Shown here: piece by piece, positions 59,905 through 64,000 of the stretch
Layout: the number at the start of each line of letters is the position of its first letter
Position numbering within the stretch: the stretch's first letter is position 1
Assembly: GCF_002591975.1 (NCBI RefSeq)
Contig: NZ_NVQE01000017.1
Coordinates: 52,369-116,368, forward strand
DNA from: Mycobacterium neglectum
GTDB taxonomy: Bacteria; Actinomycetota; Actinomycetes; Mycobacteriales; Mycobacteriaceae
DNA: 64,000 nucleotides
Direction: 5' to 3'
The notes under the pieces: generated by a model
Database searches by the model: none
Told to the model about the DNA's origin: nothing
What the model saw: the letters and a program-made list of their open reading frames with translations, nothing else
Position numbers and translations under genes: made by a program

Positions 59905-60579
59905 ATGGCCGACAATGACCACGACTTCGCCGCCTCCCGCCGTGAGATCACTGACGCCCTGCTCGCCGCACTTGACCGCCGCCACGAGGTACTCGATGTG
60001 ATTGTCGATGCCGAACACCGCGGCGCGGCCGTCGAAGCGGTTGCCGCGCTGCTCGGCACGACGCACCTGGGCGCCGAAGCGGTGGTGCAGATGCCCATGT
60101 ATCGACTCACCAAAGACTCGCGGCGCAAGATCGCGGCTGAACTTGAGGACCTGAACAGCCGGCTGACCTTCACGCTGATGGAACGGCCCGAGAGTTCGGG
60201 AGAGCATCTCGAGCTACGGTTGTTCTCCGGCGAGGTCGACCGAGACCTCTTCGGAGCCCGGACGGCCGACGTCGGTGCCGCCGGTGACGGCTCCGGCGGT
60301 GCCGCAGGCCCTCTTGACGACGAGATCGGCTCGGCTCTCGGACGGATCAGCGCCGAGGACGCGGTGTGGCTGGTCGCCGAAATAGGAACGCAGACAGTTG
60401 GAATGGTCTTCGGAGAGCTCCTCGGCGGTGAGGTGAACGTCCGGATCTGGATCCACCCGGATCACCGAAAGCACGGTTACGGCACCGCCGCCCTGCGCAA
60501 AGCCCGTTCGGAGATGGCGCGCTATTTCCCTGCCGTGCCGATGGTCGTCCGCGCTCCCGGCGCTACCAGCGCGGGCTGA
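59905..60579 (+). CDS. GyrA-like helical domain fused to a GNAT acetyltransferase-like domain
   Basis: A 224-aa protein. Residues about 11-85 (REITDALLAALDRRHEVLDVIV, LGAEAVVQMPMYRLTKDSRRKIAAELEDL) resemble the coiled-coil and following helices of DNA gyrase A. Residues about 150-215 contain a GNAT acetyl-CoA motif (RKHGYGTAALRKA, 188-200). A Gly/Ala linker separates them. The acceptor is unknown. TACGCT (59893-59898), inside the palindrome ACCAGCG-CTTA-CGCTGGT, lies 6 nt before the ATG. The 3' end overlaps the converging dehydratase gene by 17 nt. Confidence 0.78.
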   Translation: MADNDHDFAASRREITDALLAALDRRHEVLDVIVDAEHRGAAVEAVAALLGTTHLGAEAVVQMPMYRLTKDSRRKIAAELEDLNSRLTFTLMERPESSGEHLELRLFSGEVDRDLFGARTADVGAAGDGSGGAAGPLDDEIGSALGRISAEDAVWLVAEIGTQTVGMVFGELLGGEVNVRIWIHPDHRKHGYGTAALRKARSEMARYFPAVPMVVRAPGATSAG

Positions 60580-61828
60580 CGAATTCGTAGCCCGGATCGA
60601 TGGCCTTCATGTAGCCGGTGTCGTCGCGGTCGCGGATCCCGCAGCGCAGGTACTGCTCGTGCAGCGCCGCCAGCGAGTCGTCGTCGACCTCGATGCCCAG
60701 CCCGGGTGTCGTCGGCACGGCGACCGCGCCATCGTTGAACTCCAGAACGCCGGGCTTGACGATCTCCTCGGTCTTCCACGGCCAGTGCGTATCGCAGGCA
60801 TAGGTGAGGTTCGGCGTCGCGCCGGCGAGGTGCACCATCGCGGCAAGGCTGATACCGAGATGAGAGTTCGAGTGCATGGACAACCCGAGCTCGAACGTAT
60901 CGCAGATCCCGGCGAGCAGTCGCGAGCGCTGCAGACCACCCCAGTAGTGGTGATCGGAAAGCACCACGCGCACCGAGCCTTTCGCGACGGCAGGCTTGAG
61001 CTGATTGAACGCGACCACGCACATGTTGGTCGCCAGCGGCATCGGGGCCTGCTGCGCGACCTCGGCCATCCCGTCGAGGCCTGGTGTCGGATCCTCGAGG
61101 TATTCAAGGATGCCGGCAAGACCTGACGCCACCTTGACCGACGTCTGCGGCGTCCACGCGGCGTTGGGGTCCAGCCGCAGCGGGTGCTCGGGGAACGCCC
61201 TGTGTAGCGCCTCGATGGCCGCCATCTCCTCTTCGGGAGCGAACACTCCACCCTTGAGTTTGATTGCGCTGAAACCGTATTCATCGATTATGCGCCTGGC
61301 CTGCTTGACCAGACCATCGGGATCGAGCGCCTCGCCGAACGTGTCGGGGTGCTGGCCGGGATGCGCGGCCCACTTGTAGAAGAGATAGGCGCTGAACGGC
61401 ACGGCGTCGCGGACCTTGCCGCCGAGCAGATCGGAGACTGGTCGTCCGGTGGCGTGGCCCGCGATATCGAGGCAGGCGACCTCGAAAGGCGAGAAGACCT
61501 GGTCGACAGCGCTGGCCGTGGTGATCATGCCCGCGGTGCCGATGGCCCGGTGGTCGCCGCGCAGGCGGTCGGCGATCGTGGCGCGGATCGCGTTGAGTGA
61601 GAACACGTCCAGCCCGGTGATGGCCTCGGCCGCGGCCTGGAGCCGGAGAAGGTGCGTCGAGTCGGCGTACGTCTCGCCGAGTCCGACCAGCCCCGCGTCG
61701 GTGTCCAACTGGATGATGGCGCGCAAAGCATAGGGCTGGTGCACGCCGACCGTGTTGAGCAGCGGCGGGTCGACGAACGCGACCGGGGTGATGCGGGCGC
61801 CGGTGATGCGAATCCGGCTGGGCGCCAT
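60563..61828 (-). CDS. Glucarate dehydratase-like enolase-superfamily enzyme
   Basis: A 421-aa mandelate racemase/glucarate dehydratase family protein. The active-site set is kept: Lys190/Lys192 (IKLKGG), metal ligands Asp220, Glu245 and Asn268, plus Asp292 and His319 (MHSNSHLG). It differs from the 42172 enzyme enough to act on another aldarate. It starts 2 nt after the KdgD stop, so it is in one operon with KdgD and the aldehyde dehydrogenase. Reaction: dehydration of an aldarate to a keto-deoxy-aldarate. Confidence 0.9.
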   Translation of the reverse strand: MAPSRIRITGARITPVAFVDPPLLNTVGVHQPYALRAIIQLDTDAGLVGLGETYADSTHLLRLQAAAEAITGLDVFSLNAIRATIADRLRGDHRAIGTAGMITTASAVDQVFSPFEVACLDIAGHATGRPVSDLLGGKVRDAVPFSAYLFYKWAAHPGQHPDTFGEALDPDGLVKQARRIIDEYGFSAIKLKGGVFAPEEEMAAIEALHRAFPEHPLRLDPNAAWTPQTSVKVASGLAGILEYLEDPTPGLDGMAEVAQQAPMPLATNMCVVAFNQLKPAVAKGSVRVVLSDHHYWGGLQRSRLLAGICDTFELGLSMHSNSHLGISLAAMVHLAGATPNLTYACDTHWPWKTEEIVKPGVLEFNDGAVAVPTTPGLGIEVDDDSLAALHEQYLRCGIRDRDDTGYMKAIDPGYEFVSPRW

Positions 61829-61830
61829 GG

Positions 61831-62760
61831 TCAGCGGGCCTGCGCGAGCGCGTCGGACAGCACGGCGCGTCCGGCGGCGATGATGGACTGCAGTTCGGTG
61901 AGGTCAGCGGAGCTCGGCATGATCAGCGGCGGGCGCACCGCCCCGGCGGGGATGCCCTCCATCGCGACGCCGGCCTTGACGAGCGAGACGGCGTAGCCGG
62001 GCACGGTGTCGCGCAGGCGCACCAGCGGATGGAAGAACGCCGCGGACAGGGCGTCCACCAGCGCATCGTTGCCGGACTCGAGCGCGTTGTAGAACGCGAG
62101 CGCAATGTCGGGGGCGAAGGCGAACGTGGCCGACGAGTACAGCGGCACACCGATGGCGCGATAGGCCTGCTGCGTCGTCTCCGCGGTGGGCAGACCGTTG
62201 AAGAACAGGAATTCTTTGTCGACATTGTCGGTGACCGCGCGGACGATGCGCGCAACCTGGTCGAGATCGCCGGTGCCGTCCTTGAATCCGATGACGTTGG
62301 GGATCTTCGCCACCTCGATCGCCGACGCCTCGGTGTAGCGGGCGTTGTTGCGGTTGTAGACGATCACCGGCAGATCGGTGGCTTCCGCGACCTCCCGGGT
62401 GTAGGCGAGCAGGCCTGCGGTGGGCACCTCGACGAGATACGGGGGAAGCAGGAGCAGGCCGTCGGCTCCGTTGGTCTTGGCGGCCGTCGCGAAGAGCGTG
62501 GCCTGGGCGATGGATCCGCCGGCACCCGCATAGACGGGGACGCGGCCGGCCACGGTCTCGACCGCGGCGCGGACGATCTCACCGAACTCCTGCGGTTCGA
62601 GCGCGTGGAATTCACCTGTGCCGCAGGCGATGAAGACACCACCGGGTCCGGCGTCGACGCCCTTGGCGATGTGCTGGGTCAACAGGTCGAGGTCAACCGC
62701 ACCGGTCGCGGTGAAGGGCGTGACGGGGAAGAACAGAACGCCGTCAAAATTGGGATGCAT
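61831..62760 (-). CDS. kdgD: 5-dehydro-4-deoxyglucarate dehydratase (KdgD)
   Basis: A 309-aa DHDPS/NAL-superfamily enzyme that dehydrates and decarboxylates 5-keto-4-deoxyglucarate to 2-oxoglutarate semialdehyde. The Schiff-base Lys160 (IGFKDGTGD), Tyr135 (PVIVYNR) and substrate loop GTGE (47-50) are present. The N-terminus NFDGVLFFPVTPF is typical of KdgD. ATG 62760 was chosen with AGGAG upstream. It lies 28 nt downstream of the aldehyde dehydrogenase gene that makes the next step. Confidence 0.94.
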   Translation of the reverse strand: MHPNFDGVLFFPVTPFTATGAVDLDLLTQHIAKGVDAGPGGVFIACGTGEFHALEPQEFGEIVRAAVETVAGRVPVYAGAGGSIAQATLFATAAKTNGADGLLLLPPYLVEVPTAGLLAYTREVAEATDLPVIVYNRNNARYTEASAIEVAKIPNVIGFKDGTGDLDQVARIVRAVTDNVDKEFLFFNGLPTAETTQQAYRAIGVPLYSSATFAFAPDIALAFYNALESGNDALVDALSAAFFHPLVRLRDTVPGYAVSLVKAGVAMEGIPAGAVRPPLIMPSSADLTELQSIIAAGRAVLSDALAQAR

Positions 62761-62788
62761 CGCGCAGGGCTCCTTGGTGAGTGGTGTG

Positions 62789-64000
62789 TTAGTCGGCGGT
62801 GAGCTGGCCGTCGATACGGCGCCACAGGTGGTCTGGGTTGCCGTCGGCGATAGCGCTGGGAAGCAGCGACTTCGGTACGTCCTGGTAGGCGACGGGCCGC
62901 AGGAACCGTTCGATGGCGAGGGAGCCGACGGACGTGCTGCGCGAGTCGGAGGTGGCCGGGTAGGGGCCGCCGTGCACCATCGCGTGGCCGACCTCGACAC
63001 CGGTGGGCCAGCCGTCGAACAGGATGCGTCCGGCCTTGAGTTCCAGTACCGGCAGCAGCGTCCCGGCTTCGGGGTAGTCGGACTCGTCGGCGTGCACGGT
63101 CGCGGTGAGCTGACCTTCGATGTTCTCGGCGACCGCCAGCATCTCGGCGGCGTCCTTGCAACGCACGATGAGGCTGGACGATCCGAAGACCTCAGCCTGC
63201 AGTTTCTCGGAATTCAGGAAGCTGGCGGCGTCGGTGGCGAACAGGGCGGCGCGGCAAGCGCATTCGTCGGCACCGGCTTCGCCCCGGCCGATGAGGTCGG
63301 CTTCCTTGCTCAGCGCTGTGACGCCATCTGCGTAGCTGCCGGCGATGTTCGGCGTGAGCATCGGGGTGGCCGGCGACCCGGCGAGGGCGTCGCGGGCAGC
63401 GGTGATGAAGTCGTCGAGGCCGGTGCTGTCGGCGGCGATGACGAGGCCCGGGTTCGTGCAGAACTGGCCGGACCCCATGGTCAGCGAGCCGACGAAGGCC
63501 TTGCCGAGGTCGGCGCCGCGGGTGCTCAGCGCACCGTCGAGCAGGAAGACCGGATTGATGGAGCTCATCTCGGCGTAGACGGGGATCGGCTCGGGGCGGC
63601 CAGCCGCGGCCGCGACGAGAGCCGTTCCGCCGGAACGGGATCCGGTGAAACCGACGGCCTTGATGCGCGGATCGGTGACGAGCGCGATGCCAAGGTCGGG
63701 GCCGGACCCGAACAGCAGCGAGAAGGTGCCCTTCGGCAGGCCGGAGTCGGCGACGGCGTCGGTGATGGCACGGCCGACGAGTTCGGAGGTGCCGGGATGG
63801 GCGTCGTGGCCCTTGACGACGACGGGGCAGCCCGCCGCGAGCGCGGACGCGGTGTCACCGCCGGCGACGGAGAAGGCCAGGGGGAAGTTGGAGGCGCCGA
63901 AGACCGCGACGGGACCGAGCGGCACCTTGCGTTGGCGGATGTCGGGGCGGGGCGCGGGTTGGCGGTCGTGACACTTTGGAGCCAGCGACGACACCCCCTG
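62789..64000 (-). CDS. 2-oxoglutarate semialdehyde dehydrogenase (aldehyde dehydrogenase family), 5' end beyond window
   Basis: The C-terminal about 400 residues of an NAD(P)-dependent aldehyde dehydrogenase; the frame is open to the window edge, so roughly the first 110-120 residues are missing. [28 protein letters not shown], the cofactor motif GFTGSRSGG, the catalytic Glu in EMSSINPV and Cys in GQFCTNPG are all present. They match the 2-oxoglutarate semialdehyde dehydrogenase subgroup. It oxidises the KdgD product to 2-oxoglutarate, feeding the TCA cycle. It is the first visible gene of the operon. Confidence 0.9.
   Translation of the reverse strand, partial: QGVSSLAPKCHDRQPAPRPDIRQRKVPLGPVAVFGASNFPLAFSVAGGDTASALAAGCPVVVKGHDAHPGTSELVGRAITDAVADSGLPKGTFSLLFGSGPDLGIALVTDPRIKAVGFTGSRSGGTALVAAAAGRPEPIPVYAEMSSINPVFLLDGALSTRGADLGKAFVGSLTMGSGQFCTNPGLVIAADSTGLDDFITAARDALAGSPATPMLTPNIAGSYADGVTALSKEADLIGRGEAGADECACRAALFATDAASFLNSEKLQAEVFGSSSLIVRCKDAAEMLAVAENIEGQLTATVHADESDYPEAGTLLPVLELKAGRILFDGWPTGVEVGHAMVHGGPYPATSDSRSTSVGSLAIERFLRPVAYQDVPKSLLPSAIADGNPDHLWRRIDGQLTAD

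Noticed and set aside
1..64000. CRISPR arrays, insertion sequences, prophage genes or toxin-antitoxin pairs
   Set aside because: No regularly spaced repeats, transposase or integrase motifs, or phage structural genes were seen; the only AbiEi-like domain belongs to the DUF559 protein and has no AbiEii-like partner beside it.

Overview
The window is high-GC actinobacterial DNA from a Mycobacterium, most likely a fast-growing Mycolicibacterium. Supporting markers are two SAM-dependent mycolic-acid methyltransferase homologues beside a KasA/KasB-type ketosynthase homologue, the block menJ - grcC1 - htpX - gpsA - yajQ arranged as in M. tuberculosis Rv0561c-Rv0566c, a mycobacterial hemophore-family protein, PknE/PknF-type receptor kinases and a DUF4185 (GH183) arabinanase-like protein. 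No rRNA, insertion sequence, prophage or CRISPR array was seen. There is one tRNA (Tyr). The window ends inside an aldehyde dehydrogenase gene.

Layout. 1-3.9 kb: sulfonate uptake and desulfonation (SsuB-like ATPase, SsuA-like lipoprotein, TauD-like dioxygenase), then an esterase. 3.9-11.6 kb: conserved housekeeping block (menaquinone reductase MenJ, polyprenyl diphosphate synthase, HtpX, GpsA, a transglutaminase-like protein, YajQ, tRNA-Tyr). 11.7-20 kb: small transcription units, including a divergent arsR/arsI organoarsenical module, envelope lipoproteins and DUF proteins. 20-21 kb: a DUF559 gene between two near-identical 57-bp palindromic repeats. 21-34 kb: a signalling and envelope region with a flippase-like protein carrying a kinase-like domain, a P450, a 49-residue Cys-rich peptide, a Ser/Thr kinase fused to an amino-acid-binding ectodomain, a class-A-beta-lactamase-like protein, a second kinase, a zinc metallopeptidase lipoprotein, a DUF4333 protein, a Tat-exported amidase and the DUF4185 protein. 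34-41 kb: cspA, DUF5994, a ketosynthase paralogue whose catalytic Cys is Asp, two mycolate methyltransferases, a third kinase and a cyclic-nucleotide-binding protein. 41-51 kb: a nine-gene minus-strand operon (OppA-B-C-D-F type transporter, TauE/SafE permease, IclR regulator, glucarate dehydratase, hydroxyacid dehydrogenase) with a divergent second hydroxyacid dehydrogenase. 52-60.6 kb: a fourth kinase, a hemophore-like protein, a TetR with an operator shared by two promoters, a serine hydrolase, LysR, a TetR-P450 pair and a GyrA-like/GNAT fusion. 60.6-64 kb: a second glucarate-dehydratase-like enzyme, KdgD and alpha-ketoglutarate-semialdehyde dehydrogenase.

How parts work together. The 60.6-64 kb enzymes make a complete route from an aldarate through 5-keto-4-deoxyglucarate and 2-oxoglutarate semialdehyde to 2-oxoglutarate. 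The 41-51 kb operon adds a dedicated transporter, a second dehydratase and reductases, so the window has a strong sugar-acid theme. The 25-41 kb stretch combines four of the window's commonest envelope functions (receptor kinases, exported hydrolases, mycolate modification, lipid flippase), suggesting envelope sensing and remodelling; this is inference from proximity.

Recurrent fine structure: TANNNT -10 boxes lie 6-7 nt before several start codons (leaderless transcription), one GGTTT-N15-GGGTA SigF-type promoter is present, and four convergent gene pairs share both stop codons inside one CTAG. Best candidates for new biology are the Cys-less ketosynthase beside the mycolate methyltransferases, the kinase/solute-binding fusion, the repeat-flanked DUF559 cassette and the Cys-rich micro-protein.
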